Shown here piece after piece: positions 1 to 8,032 of a DNA stretch of 13,549 nt; position 1 is the stretch's first letter, and each line of letters opens with the position of its first letter. The notes under the pieces were generated by a model. The model saw only the letters and a list, made by a program, of their open reading frames with translations, searched no databases and was not told where the DNA came from. The position numbers were made by a program, and so were the translations under genes. This stretch comes from Bacillota bacterium. Its GTDB lineage: Bacteria; Bacillota; Clostridia; Christensenellales; CAG-138. The stretch is from contig JAEWYO010000024.1 in the NCBI GenBank assembly GCA_023395595.1, positions 1 through 13,549 of the forward strand. The letters run 5' to 3'.

Positions 1-2024
<2,024 letters not shown>

Positions 2025-2043
2025 GAAACAAAATCCTCCGAAA

Positions 2044-2065
2044 CTATCCTAAATATTTAGGATAG
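2044..2065. promoter_or_regulatory. Perfect 22-bp palindrome over leuS -10/+1, candidate operator
   Basis: The sequence CTATCCTAAAT followed by its exact reverse complement has no spacer and no mismatch. It covers the leuS -10 hexamer and the predicted transcription start, where a repressor would block initiation. Because transcription should start inside it, the mRNA would not contain the full hairpin, which favours a protein-binding DNA site over an RNA structure. It has no T-run, so it is not a terminator. The binding protein is unknown. Confidence 0.5.
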
Positions 2066-2087
2066 CCTCTTTGAGTTGGTTTGTCAA
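2059..2087 (-). promoter_or_regulatory. leuS promoter (sigma-A type)
   Basis: Read on the minus strand, TTGACA (2082-2087) is followed after exactly 17 bp by TATCCT (2059-2064). The expected start of transcription is near 2052, giving a leader of only about 28 nt before the leuS ATG. That is too short for a T-box riboswitch, which often controls leuS in Firmicutes. The -35 is perfect and the -10 matches 4 of 6. Confidence 0.7.
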
Positions 2088-2166
2088 TTCTTGGGGAAGG
2101 GATGCGGGTTTCAACACATTATGAAATCCATCTTGTAGGCGGAAAAACCGTTCCGCTTCCCCTCGC

Positions 2167-2195
2167 TTTACGCAACCCCGAAATCGTGGTACAAT
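2167..2195 (+). promoter_or_regulatory. Probable promoter of the small membrane protein gene
   Basis: TTTACG (2167-2172) and TACAAT (2190-2195) are separated by 17 bp, with 4/6 and 5/6 matches to the sigma-A consensus. They lie about 80 bp upstream of the ATG at 2277 and diverge from the leuS promoter. Confidence 0.45.
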
Positions 2196-2276
2196 TTGTG
2201 CGACCAATGGAGGCGGGGATTGCTTGCGATCCCGCTGACACAATCAAACAAAAAATTATTGCAGGAGGTGCAGATT

Positions 2277-2621
2277 ATGGAACAGTATACAGCGCCCTTA
2301 ACCCCGGAACAGCAGTCTCACAACAAGCAGTCCGTCACCGCAATGGTGCTCGGCATCGTGAGCCTTGTCGTCACGTGGTTCCCGTTTGTCGGCCTCGTGC
2401 TCGCCATCGTGGGGCTGACCATGAGCCGCTCCAACCGCAAATTTGCGGAAGCGCACGGCTTCAAGGAAAACAGCATGAACACCGCGGGCTATGTCACCAG
2501 CGTTGTTGGCCTCATTGCGGGCATTCTCGCGATCATCGTGACCGTTCTCGTCATCCTGTTCGGTTTTGTCGCGTTCGCCAACATCGTTCGTGTGAACGGC
2601 ATGCCGCGCTTCGTTTATTAA
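2277..2621 (+). CDS. Small two-helix membrane protein (DUF4190-like)
   Basis: Protein of 114 residues of unknown function. A polar N-terminus (about 1-20, rich in Gln, Thr and Pro) precedes a first membrane segment (about 21-45, TAMVLGIVSLVV onward). A basic/polar loop follows (SRSNRKFAEAHGFKENS), then a second long hydrophobic stretch (about 72-100). The Gly-rich first helix ending in a short SRSN turn is typical of small DUF4190-type membrane proteins, which are often linked to other domains; here it stands alone. The start at 2277 is chosen because AGGAGG lies at 2263-2268; a longer reading from 2196 has no comparable site and its first residues look non-coding. lgt follows 63 bp downstream, beyond a hairpin terminator. 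The family assignment rests on appearance only. Confidence 0.8.
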   Translation: MEQYTAPLTPEQQSHNKQSVTAMVLGIVSLVVTWFPFVGLVLAIVGLTMSRSNRKFAEAHGFKENSMNTAGYVTSVVGLIAGILAIIVTVLVILFGFVAFANIVRVNGMPRFVY

Positions 2622-2630
2622 TGCCATCGC

Positions 2631-2656
2631 CGGAGGGGGCAATTCCCCTCCGTTTC
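2631..2656 (+). terminator. Hairpin terminator, possibly leaky, after the small membrane gene
   Basis: An 8-bp GC-rich stem (CGGAGGGG / CCCCTCCG, 2631-2638 and 2645-2652) with a 6-nt loop is followed by only a short, interrupted T-run. Some read-through into lgt is plausible, since no good promoter is seen between the hairpin and lgt. Confidence 0.5.
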
Positions 2657-2684
2657 ATTCAAATTTGAACCGTTGAGGAGCACT

Positions 2685-3593
2685 ATGTTACCTTCTTTTC
2701 AGGCGTTCGGGATGACGATTCCCATGTATGGCGTGATGTCCGCCGTCGGCATGCTTGCGGCGTTCATTCTGCTCGGTTTCACTCGAAAACACACCCGCTT
2801 TTCGGAAGATCACGCACTTTCCGCCGCGCTTTGGGCGATCATCATGGGTTTTGTCGGCGCAAAGGTGCTCTTCTATCTCGTGGAGATCAAGCAGGTCATC
2901 GCAGATCCGAGCTATATCCTGCATACCCTGCGCGAAGGGTTTGTGTTCTATGGCGCGCTGATCGGCGGACTCGGCGGTGTGGCGATTTTTTCGCTGCGAA
3001 AGAAGCTGCCGTTCTTTTCGCTGACGGACTATTTCATTCCCGCGCTGGTGATTGGCCACGCGTTCGGGCGCATCGGCTGCCTGTTTGCGGGCTGCTGCTA
3101 CGGCATGGAATGCGAAACGCCGATCTCGATTGTCTTCCCCGCGGGAAGCGCGGCTCCGGCGGGCGTTCCGCTGCTACCAACGCAGATTCTGGAGAGTGCA
3201 TTCCTCTTCCTGCTGTGCGCGTTCCTCGTCTGGCTGTTGACCAAGAAAAAACCGTTTGGCACCGTGTCCGGCTGGTATATGGTGCTCTACGGCGCGTGGC
3301 GGTTTGCGATTGAGTTCTTCCGCAATGATGAGCGCGGGGCTGTCGGCGCGCTGTCCACGAGCCAGTTCATCAGCATCTTTATCTTTGTTGGAGGGCTTGC
3401 GCTGCTGCTGCTTGTGAAGTTTGGTGTGCTGAAGAAGACCGTGCTCGATCTGCCAATTCCGGTGGAGGAAGAGCCCAAGAAGAAAAAGGACAAAGCAGAA
3501 GCGGCAAAGGAAGAAGTCGTCGAGGTGACGGAAGAAGCCAAGCCGGAAGAGCCGAAGGCGGATGCCGAGGCAAAGCCGGAAGAGAAAGAATAA
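2685..3593 (+). CDS. lgt: Prolipoprotein diacylglyceryl transferase family protein, GCC subtype, Lys/Glu tail
   Basis: Lgt transfers diacylglycerol from phosphatidylglycerol to the lipobox Cys of prolipoproteins in the cytoplasmic membrane. The product has 302 residues with about seven hydrophobic segments. Family hallmarks are HAFGRIGC (125-132) running into the AGCCYG block (to 140), and the late signature YGAWRFAIEFFRNDERG (from 202), holding R206 and E210, the apparent counterparts of E. coli R239 and E243. Two positions differ from E. coli Lgt: the loop that reads SFHGGLIG there reads VFYGALIGG here (Y89 for H103), and GRIGN reads GRIGC (C132 for N146). These changes belong to a Firmicutes subtype. 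Residues 261-302 are a charged tail with 15 Glu and 10 Lys. ATG 2685 is chosen over an in-frame TTG at 2673 because GAGGAG sits just before it and overlaps the TTG reading. A strong terminator follows. Confidence 0.9.
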   Translation: MLPSFQAFGMTIPMYGVMSAVGMLAAFILLGFTRKHTRFSEDHALSAALWAIIMGFVGAKVLFYLVEIKQVIADPSYILHTLREGFVFYGALIGGLGGVAIFSLRKKLPFFSLTDYFIPALVIGHAFGRIGCLFAGCCYGMECETPISIVFPAGSAAPAGVPLLPTQILESAFLFLLCAFLVWLLTKKKPFGTVSGWYMVLYGAWRFAIEFFRNDERGAVGALSTSQFISIFIFVGGLALLLLVKFGVLKKTVLDLPIPVEEEPKKKKDKAEAAKEEVVEVTEEAKPEEPKADAEAKPEEKE

Positions 3594-3617
3594 CAACTTC
3601 GATATCCAAAAACAGAA

Positions 3618-3648
3618 CCGCCGGGGAAGAAATTCTCCGGCGGTTTTT
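3618..3648. terminator. Strong intrinsic terminator of lgt, probably bidirectional
   Basis: An 11-bp stem (3618-3628 with 3633-3643, one G-T pair) closed by a GAAA tetraloop is followed by TTTTT on the plus strand. On the minus strand the same hairpin is followed by TTCTGTTTTT, so it can also end transcription from the convergent gene whose stop codon is 19 bp away. Confidence 0.85.
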
Positions 3649-3666
3649 GATCGCATGGTCACTTCT

Positions 3667-4221
3667 TTATGTCCGCAGTTCCTGACGTTCCTTTACACCG
3701 TGCAGCAGCATTTCGTCGGTAAACACACCCAGATTTGTTGCGTTTAGAAAGACGTAAAATTTTCTGTTTGCTGTTTTCAAGATCACTTGTTGACTTGCTG
3801 GGTAGATTTCATAATATTGGATCTCATCATAGCGTATAGCGTATGTTCTCCCAAGGTTTGTGCGATATATAAAAGTTTCTGAATCGCGCATCACTTCGAT
3901 GTGCCACAAAGAGGATGCAATAATTAACGGGAGTCCAAGCAGCGAGAAAAACAAGAATATTAACAGAGCAGGAAAACTAAAATCCTCTCCTGCAGTCAGA
4001 GACATGATGACAGCAAAACCTAAAAAGAGAGCAGTGGTTGCAATGCCAATCCAGAGATAGATTTTAGGTAAAGTAACCGTGACCTGATCGAGTCCTTTCG
4101 CTGCCTTTTCAACTTTCTCGTTTGAAGCTTTTATCCATCGATTGAACCCGTAACTGACTGCTAAGACAGATAAAGCAATCAATGCGCCACGTAATGCTGA
4201 GATAAGTACGTTGTTTGTCAT
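3667..4221 (-). CDS. Three-helix membrane protein with soluble C-terminal domain (PH-like, DUF6560-like)
   Basis: Protein of 184 residues, function unknown. Three hydrophobic segments are seen at about 4-27, 51-77 and 82-107. A soluble part from about 110 to 184 (ETFIYRTNLGRTYAIRYDEI, then QVILKTANRKFYVFLN) has the alternating beta pattern and sequence feel of bacterial PH-like domains attached to membrane helices; it recalls the DUF6560 group, but I could not confirm that. The ATG at 4221 is preceded by GAGAGGG 11 nt upstream. A longer reading from 4314 or above lacks a ribosome binding site. The gene is visibly AT-richer than its neighbours, stands alone between two terminators, and converges on lgt. 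These points suggest an acquired or recently exchanged gene. Confidence 0.7.
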   Translation of the reverse strand: MTNNVLISALRGALIALSVLAVSYGFNRWIKASNEKVEKAAKGLDQVTVTLPKIYLWIGIATTALFLGFAVIMSLTAGEDFSFPALLIFLFFSLLGLPLIIASSLWHIEVMRDSETFIYRTNLGRTYAIRYDEIQYYEIYPASQQVILKTANRKFYVFLNATNLGVFTDEMLLHGVKERQELRT

Positions 4222-4258
4222 ATATGAGTAAACCCTCTCTCGAGTAGGATCTGTCGCT

Positions 4259-4287
4259 ATTATTACAGCTGAGTCTTTGCAAATCAA
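4259..4287 (-). promoter_or_regulatory. Possible promoter of the three-helix membrane protein gene
   Basis: On the minus strand, TTGATT (4282-4287) and AATAAT (4259-4264) are separated by 17 bp, about 38 bp upstream of the ATG. The region is AT-rich, so chance matches are likely. The rest of the gap 4222-4458 holds only the terminator of the upstream operon. Confidence 0.35.
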
Positions 4288-4393
4288 CAGACATTTTTTG
4301 TTTAATTTGTTCATACCAACGTTTACACCGCCTGGCTGTAGCGACATGAGCAGGATCAAAAAATTTTTACTTATATGCGCATCACGAAGCAAG

Positions 4394-4431
4394 CCAAAAA
4401 CAAACCGCCGAACGTCTGTCAACTTCGGCGG
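4394..4431 (-). terminator. Terminator of the hydrolase/acyltransferase/zinc-ribbon operon
   Basis: On the minus strand an 8-bp stem (CCGCCGAA / TTCGGCGG, 4424-4431 with 4405-4412) and an 11-nt loop are followed by TTTGTTTTTGG. It lies 28 bp beyond the stop codon of the zinc-ribbon gene and marks the operon end. Confidence 0.75.
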
Positions 4432-4458
4432 CTCTAATTATGCATTTATTAAAATTTC

Positions 4459-5169
4459 TTAGAAATAAAACCTCTTTCGAATCTCCTCTTTCACCCTGGC
4501 TCTGCGGTTGAGGATCAGAAGCGAACTCGCCAGCACGAGGCAGGGGAAGAGCACATAGAGCGACCACGTCGGCCAGGCGATGGCATGCCGGAAAAGACCG
4601 ATGAAGAACTCGATTGCGACTACCAGCAAACCAACGCTCGTGAGCGCAAAGGAAAAGCGCACCAGAACCGGAATTTTGCATTTTTCATCCGCCATCACCG
4701 AGAAAAACCAGCACATCAGCGCGGTGAGCGCCGTGATCGGCAGCCCCAGCAGGAGGAACCAGTCCCAGCTGCTCTTGGCCAGCACGCGGATGAGCAGCAG
4801 CAGCACGCCGACTGCGACCGCGTCGATGACCATATACAGCACCTTTGGCATGCGCGCGATCATCGGCAGCAGAAACACGGTGAAGAGCACCAGCTCGCCG
4901 CCGAGCACAAGATAGCTCCACGTGAGCTGCTTGCTCACGAGAACATTGGCCAGCATCGCGGTGAAGAGCGGGATTAGCAGCAGAAGCGAGATGAATGAGG
5001 CGATGTAGCGGCGATCCACCGTTTTGTCGAGGTGTTCCACATGTGCCGGATACGGACGAATGGGCTTTTCCTCTTTCAGCTCGTTGGGGTTTAACACTTC
5101 GGTTCCGCAAAGCGGGCAGCGCGGCTCGCTCTTTTGCAGCTCTACGCCGCAGTTGACGCAATAACTCAT
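4459..5169 (-). CDS. Zinc-ribbon protein with six membrane segments (DUF6320-like)
   Basis: Protein of 236 residues. The N-terminus is a compact zinc ribbon with CxxC pairs at C4/C7 and C18/C21 (MSYCVNCGVEL then CPLCG). A charged linker (about 25-58) leads to six hydrophobic segments between about 59 and 225, and the chain ends in a basic tail (RRARVKEEIRKRFYF). This architecture resembles proteins annotated DUF6320, whose function is not known to me. The ATG at 5169 has GAGGT 8 nt upstream; a TTG six bases earlier has no better claim. It is the last gene of the probable operon, 58 bp after the acyltransferase, with the terminator at 4394-4431. The context suggests it supports or anchors the enzyme pair at the membrane, which is an inference. 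Confidence 0.8.
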   Translation of the reverse strand: MSYCVNCGVELQKSEPRCPLCGTEVLNPNELKEEKPIRPYPAHVEHLDKTVDRRYIASFISLLLLIPLFTAMLANVLVSKQLTWSYLVLGGELVLFTVFLLPMIARMPKVLYMVIDAVAVGVLLLLIRVLAKSSWDWFLLLGLPITALTALMCWFFSVMADEKCKIPVLVRFSFALTSVGLLVVAIEFFIGLFRHAIAWPTWSLYVLFPCLVLASSLLILNRRARVKEEIRKRFYF

Positions 5170-5227
5170 AAACAATACCTCAGCAATTCCAGAAATCTGT
5201 ATGGGAGAAAGCGGATGGTTCCGCCGA

Positions 5228-6517
5228 TTATTCGCGTTGGTTGCTCTCCACCTTCACGGGGATGCCGAGCTTGACGAGGCGGGTGAAGAACTCGCGTTCC
5301 AGCCACGGCTCTGCAATCGTGCGGGTGAAGTTGATTCTAAGCCTTCCGTTATACGTTAGCGCCGCGGAGCAAACGCGGTTGTCCGCGAGCGGGCCAAGGA
5401 TGAAGTCCATACGCCGGACGTATTGCGCCATCTCTTCGGGCAGCTTCGCTACGCCAAGGTTGCTGATGGTCGTGCTGGAAAGCACATCGCCAACCTGCGA
5501 GTAGACGTATTTGAGCGCCATGTTTTTGATGAACAACGGCGTTAAGCGAAGCACTGCGTTTTGCTCGCTGCGCACGTTTGTGGTGATCTTGACGTTGAGT
5601 AACTTTTCCGTGACTTCCATCGCGAGCGTGTGGTGCACGATGTTGAGCACCTCGTCAAACGTATAGTCCCCCAGCCGCGGGTCGATGCCGGGGTTGACGT
5701 AGTTGGCGAAATTGCGCAAAGTCTTGCTGTGAAACACGTTTCGAAGATTGACGGGGACAGAGACCTTGACGGGCATGTATTTGTGGATGCTCGGCACCTT
5801 CCGGCGCTGGATCGCGTCCACGGAGAGAATCAGCGCCGCGGTGAGGTAAACCGTCGCGCTTACGCCTTTCTCTTTCGCTTTGGCTAGCACATCCGCCGCG
5901 TTCATGGAGCCGGTGATGATGTGGACAAAACCGTTGCGCTCGTCCGTACCCTTGATGTGATACGCCTTGACTTCTTTGCGCGTTTGCGTGATCCGGCCGG
6001 AGTGTACGGCAAAGCTGTCCTCCGCCTCTTCCGGCTTCGGCTCCTCTGAGCAGTCTAAGATTTTTTCGTTTCTGGGGATATTCACGCCGTACTTCAGGCG
6101 CAGATACTCGGCAACCAGCGTTTGCAGGAAGACCTGCCCGCCGGTTCCGTCGGTCAATACATGAAAGAACTCCACCGCGATGCGGTTTTGATAATACCGC
6201 ACGCGCATGCAAAAGCCGTCGTTTTCGTTGAGCCGCATGCGTACGCAGGGGTTTGCGACATCCTGTTCGATCTTGGGCAGATCGTCGCTGTGTTCGAGAT
6301 AAAACCAAAATAGCCCGCGCTTGAGTTTGTAGGCAAACCAGGGTAGCCTGCGCAGCGTGCGCTTTTGTGCAACCTCCAGAATGTCCTCGTCGATGGGTTC
6401 GGTGAGGGTCGCAGAGAGGCGGAACAGTGCCGTCCAGCTGCGGTTCATCGTCGCGGGATAGATGAGCGCCGCGTTGTCGAGCTTCATCCATTTGGTCGGT
6501 TTCTTGTTCTTTGACAT
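5228..6517 (-). CDS. HxxxDG acyltransferase, alcohol acetyltransferase/condensation-domain fold
   Basis: Protein of 429 residues of the CoA-dependent acyltransferase superfamily that includes alcohol acetyltransferases, wax ester synthases and NRPS condensation domains. The catalytic signature is FFHVLTDGTGG, with H119 as the likely general base and D123-G124 completing HxxxDG. The second family landmark is TISNLG (about 350-355) followed by LPEEM, the usual bridging-loop position. No membrane segment or carrier domain is seen. Members join an acyl-CoA (or acyl carrier) to an alcohol or amine; the substrates here cannot be told. The start MSKNKKP at 6517 has AAAGGA 7 nt upstream. It lies 11 bp after the hydrolase stop, so the two are almost certainly co-transcribed. 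The same frame stays open far upstream inside the hydrolase gene, but those residues look like shadow translation. Confidence 0.87.
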   Translation of the reverse strand: MSKNKKPTKWMKLDNAALIYPATMNRSWTALFRLSATLTEPIDEDILEVAQKRTLRRLPWFAYKLKRGLFWFYLEHSDDLPKIEQDVANPCVRMRLNENDGFCMRVRYYQNRIAVEFFHVLTDGTGGQVFLQTLVAEYLRLKYGVNIPRNEKILDCSEEPKPEEAEDSFAVHSGRITQTRKEVKAYHIKGTDERNGFVHIITGSMNAADVLAKAKEKGVSATVYLTAALILSVDAIQRRKVPSIHKYMPVKVSVPVNLRNVFHSKTLRNFANYVNPGIDPRLGDYTFDEVLNIVHHTLAMEVTEKLLNVKITTNVRSEQNAVLRLTPLFIKNMALKYVYSQVGDVLSSTTISNLGVAKLPEEMAQYVRRMDFILGPLADNRVCSAALTYNGRLRINFTRTIAEPWLEREFFTRLVKLGIPVKVESNQRE

Positions 6518-6528
6518 AGCGCGTCCTT

Positions 6529-7491
6529 TTATGCGGGATTTGTGCTCGCTAGAGCTTGATGATCCTTTTCCTGCGCGATGATTTTCCCTGCCAGTCCCAG
6601 TCGGGTCTGGATAAACAGGGACATTTCGTCCAGCGCTTTTTTTCCCTCCGGCGTGCCGTAGAGCGGGTACACATGCCACATGCCCTCTTCTACGACGAGC
6701 TTGCACTCTGCGCCCACCTTTTTGAGGCGCTTGTAGACGGTCTTCGCGTCGGAAAGCAGGATTTCGTCGCTTCCGGCAAAGAGCAGCGTCGGCGGAAATC
6801 CGGTGAAGTCGCCAAGGATGGGGGAAACATACGCCTCGTCCTCGTGTCCGGCCGCATAGGCGATCACGTAATACGCCAACGACTCGCGAATCAAGGTCGG
6901 GTCGAGGCGGACGTTGTTGTTGTAGGACGAGCCGGAAAGCGTTAGGTCCGCCCAGGGGGAGATTACGACGATGCACGCGGGCATGGGTTTTCCCTCGTCG
7001 CGAATACGCAGCGTCAGGCTCAGTGCAAGCCCGCCGCCCGCGCTCTCGCCCGCGATGGCGATGTTCTCCGGCGCGTAGCCGGAGTCCAGCAGGTATTGGT
7101 ATGCGTCCATCGCGTCGTCCTGCGCGGCGGGAAACTTGTGCTCGGGCGCCAGACGGTAGGCAACGCAGAGCACGGAGACCCCCGTCTGCGCGGCGAGTAA
7201 TCCGCCAAATCCTTTTGCGTAGTCCAGCCCGCCTGCGGTATAGCCGCCGCCGTGAAGATAGAGTACCGCCCGGTCGCAGGGCTCCGTGCAGTTGTTTGAG
7301 ACGGCAAAACAAGCTGTGAAGCGGTCGAATTCGACCGGCTCATAGTTGACTTTCGTCTTGAGTATTTCGGCCGTCACGCGGCCCAGCTGATCCTGTGCTT
7401 TTCGCGCGTCGTCGATTGTTGCAAATCGCGCGATGGGTTTGGTCAGCCTTAGCTGCATGCGCAGTAAGCGTGTTCCTAAGGTTAAAGGCAT
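6529..7491 (-). CDS. Alpha/beta-hydrolase, HSL-type esterase/lipase
   Basis: Protein of 320 residues, a likely carboxylesterase acting on short acyl esters. The oxyanion-hole motif HGGG is at 80-83 (YLHGGGYTAGG). The nucleophile is S150 in GESAGGG, the acid is D242 in AGSDEILLSD, and the base is probably H273 in MWHVYPLYG. This is the complete set expected for the hormone-sensitive-lipase family. There is no signal peptide, but the N-terminal 20 residues are basic and amphipathic. ATG 7491 has GAGAGGA about 12 nt upstream, a little far; an in-frame ATG at 7458 is a less well supported alternative. It is the first gene of the probable operon with the acyltransferase and the zinc-ribbon membrane protein. 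An esterase beside an ester-forming transferase suggests a cycle of making and breaking the same ester, which is an inference. Confidence 0.9.
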   Translation of the reverse strand: MPLTLGTRLLRMQLRLTKPIARFATIDDARKAQDQLGRVTAEILKTKVNYEPVEFDRFTACFAVSNNCTEPCDRAVLYLHGGGYTAGGLDYAKGFGGLLAAQTGVSVLCVAYRLAPEHKFPAAQDDAMDAYQYLLDSGYAPENIAIAGESAGGGLALSLTLRIRDEGKPMPACIVVISPWADLTLSGSSYNNNVRLDPTLIRESLAYYVIAYAAGHEDEAYVSPILGDFTGFPPTLLFAGSDEILLSDAKTVYKRLKKVGAECKLVVEEGMWHVYPLYGTPEGKKALDEMSLFIQTRLGLAGKIIAQEKDHQALASTNPA

Positions 7492-7509
7492 TCGGGAGTA
7501 GTTCCTCTC

Positions 7510-7536
7510 GTGTGTCGATAATCTATCGTATCACAC
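7510..7536. promoter_or_regulatory. Interrupted inverted repeat upstream of the esterase operon
   Basis: The arms GTGTG and CGATA (7510-7514, 7516-7520) are mirrored by TATCG and CACAC (7524-7528, 7532-7536), with a 1-nt interruption on one side and 3 nt on the other. It lies 19-45 bp upstream of the esterase ATG. It could be an operator or a leader hairpin. No convincing sigma-A promoter was found near it on the minus strand. The remaining gap to 7790 is AT-rich and holds no gene I can support. Confidence 0.3.
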
Positions 7537-7790
7537 TTTGCGCTTTACCGTAGGGTTTTCTTTTTTGCGCGACAGTTTTTCGCCGATTTGTCATATTTTA
7601 AAATGCTTTATTCAACATGGCGTTAAGTAGAACTCAACCCAGCGTCAAGAAAAGCACAACATTACGGGAAATAGAATAGAAAGCGGTAGCAGCACATCGA
7701 TCAGCTTGCTCAAAACAAATGATGATTTCAGGAATGGCAAAAATGACATAACAAGTTGACAACGAGGACAAGATGCTCAGGTTGCCCATG

Positions 7791-7819
7791 TTGACACATT
7801 TTGCAGGTCTCAGTATAAT
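7791..7819 (+). promoter_or_regulatory. Perfect consensus sigma-A promoter of the GNAT cassette
   Basis: TTGACA (7791-7796), a 17-bp spacer and TATAAT (7814-7819) match the consensus at all twelve positions. A second TTGACA lies at 7756-7761 without a matching -10. Such a strong promoter suggests repression by the cassette's own first product or another regulator, which is an inference. Confidence 0.9.
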
Positions 7820-7820
7820 A

Positions 7821-7838
7821 GAAACACAAACAGAAACA
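7821..7838 (+). repeat. Three tandem near-identical hexamers in the GNAT cassette leader
   Basis: GAAACA, CAAACA and GAAACA follow each other directly after the -10 box and just before the ribosome binding site. They sit at the transcription start, so they could be an operator or part of an unstructured purine-rich leader. Confidence 0.4.
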
Positions 7839-7855
7839 GAGAGGAGGTTGCGATT

Positions 7856-8032
7856 ATGGCTACCAGTACGTTTGATAAGAATTTCGTAATTACAGACTCT
7901 AGCGCGAAAAAGAGGTTGCTCGACCTGATGAAATCAGATGCACCAGCGAAAAAAATCGAGAGACCTTCTTTTGTGGATATGGACAGAGGAGAACAACTAT
8001 TAAACCAGTATTGTTCCCGCTTAAAGGCTTAA
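7856..8032 (+). CDS. Small 58-residue protein, probable antitoxin of a GNAT toxin
   Basis: The reading MATSTFDKNFVITDSSAKKR ends LLNQYCSRLKA. It has GAGGAGG at 7841-7847 and lies behind a perfect promoter. Small proteins of this kind (opening STFDKxxVI, a short Leu-rich helix, then an acidic segment ending in a SRLK-like tail) sit directly before GNAT acetyltransferases of the type at 8011 in many Firmicutes, by my recollection. No ribbon-helix-helix or helix-turn-helix motif is obvious, so its DNA-binding ability is unclear; the C-terminal half (about 35-58, charged and helical) would be the likely toxin-binding part. Its stop codon overlaps the start of the acetyltransferase gene by about 22 nt, pointing to coupled translation. 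It is too short for usual ORF cut-offs and easily missed. The gene call is firm, the antitoxin role is inferred from arrangement. Confidence 0.75.
   Translation: MATSTFDKNFVITDSSAKKRLLDLMKSDAPAKKIERPSFVDMDRGEQLLNQYCSRLKA

Noticed and set aside
2081..2668. 195-codon plus-strand open frame around the small membrane gene
   Set aside because: It overlaps the better-supported gene at 2277-2621 in another frame, has no ribosome binding site and its product is Arg/His-rich without domains.
4222..4422. Longer N-terminus for the three-helix membrane protein
   Set aside because: The extra residues lie over the operon terminator and a likely promoter, and no ribosome binding site precedes the upstream start codons.
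6518..7312. N-terminal extension of the acyltransferase by about 265 residues
   Set aside because: The extension lies inside the esterase gene in another frame, is Arg/Gly-rich shadow sequence, and a good ribosome binding site precedes MSKNKKP at 6517.
7645..7749. 34-residue hydrophobic peptide on the minus strand (MSFLPFLKSS start), considered as a type I toxin
   Set aside because: There is no ribosome binding site, no promoter in the right place and no antisense RNA signature; AT-rich DNA easily gives such frames.
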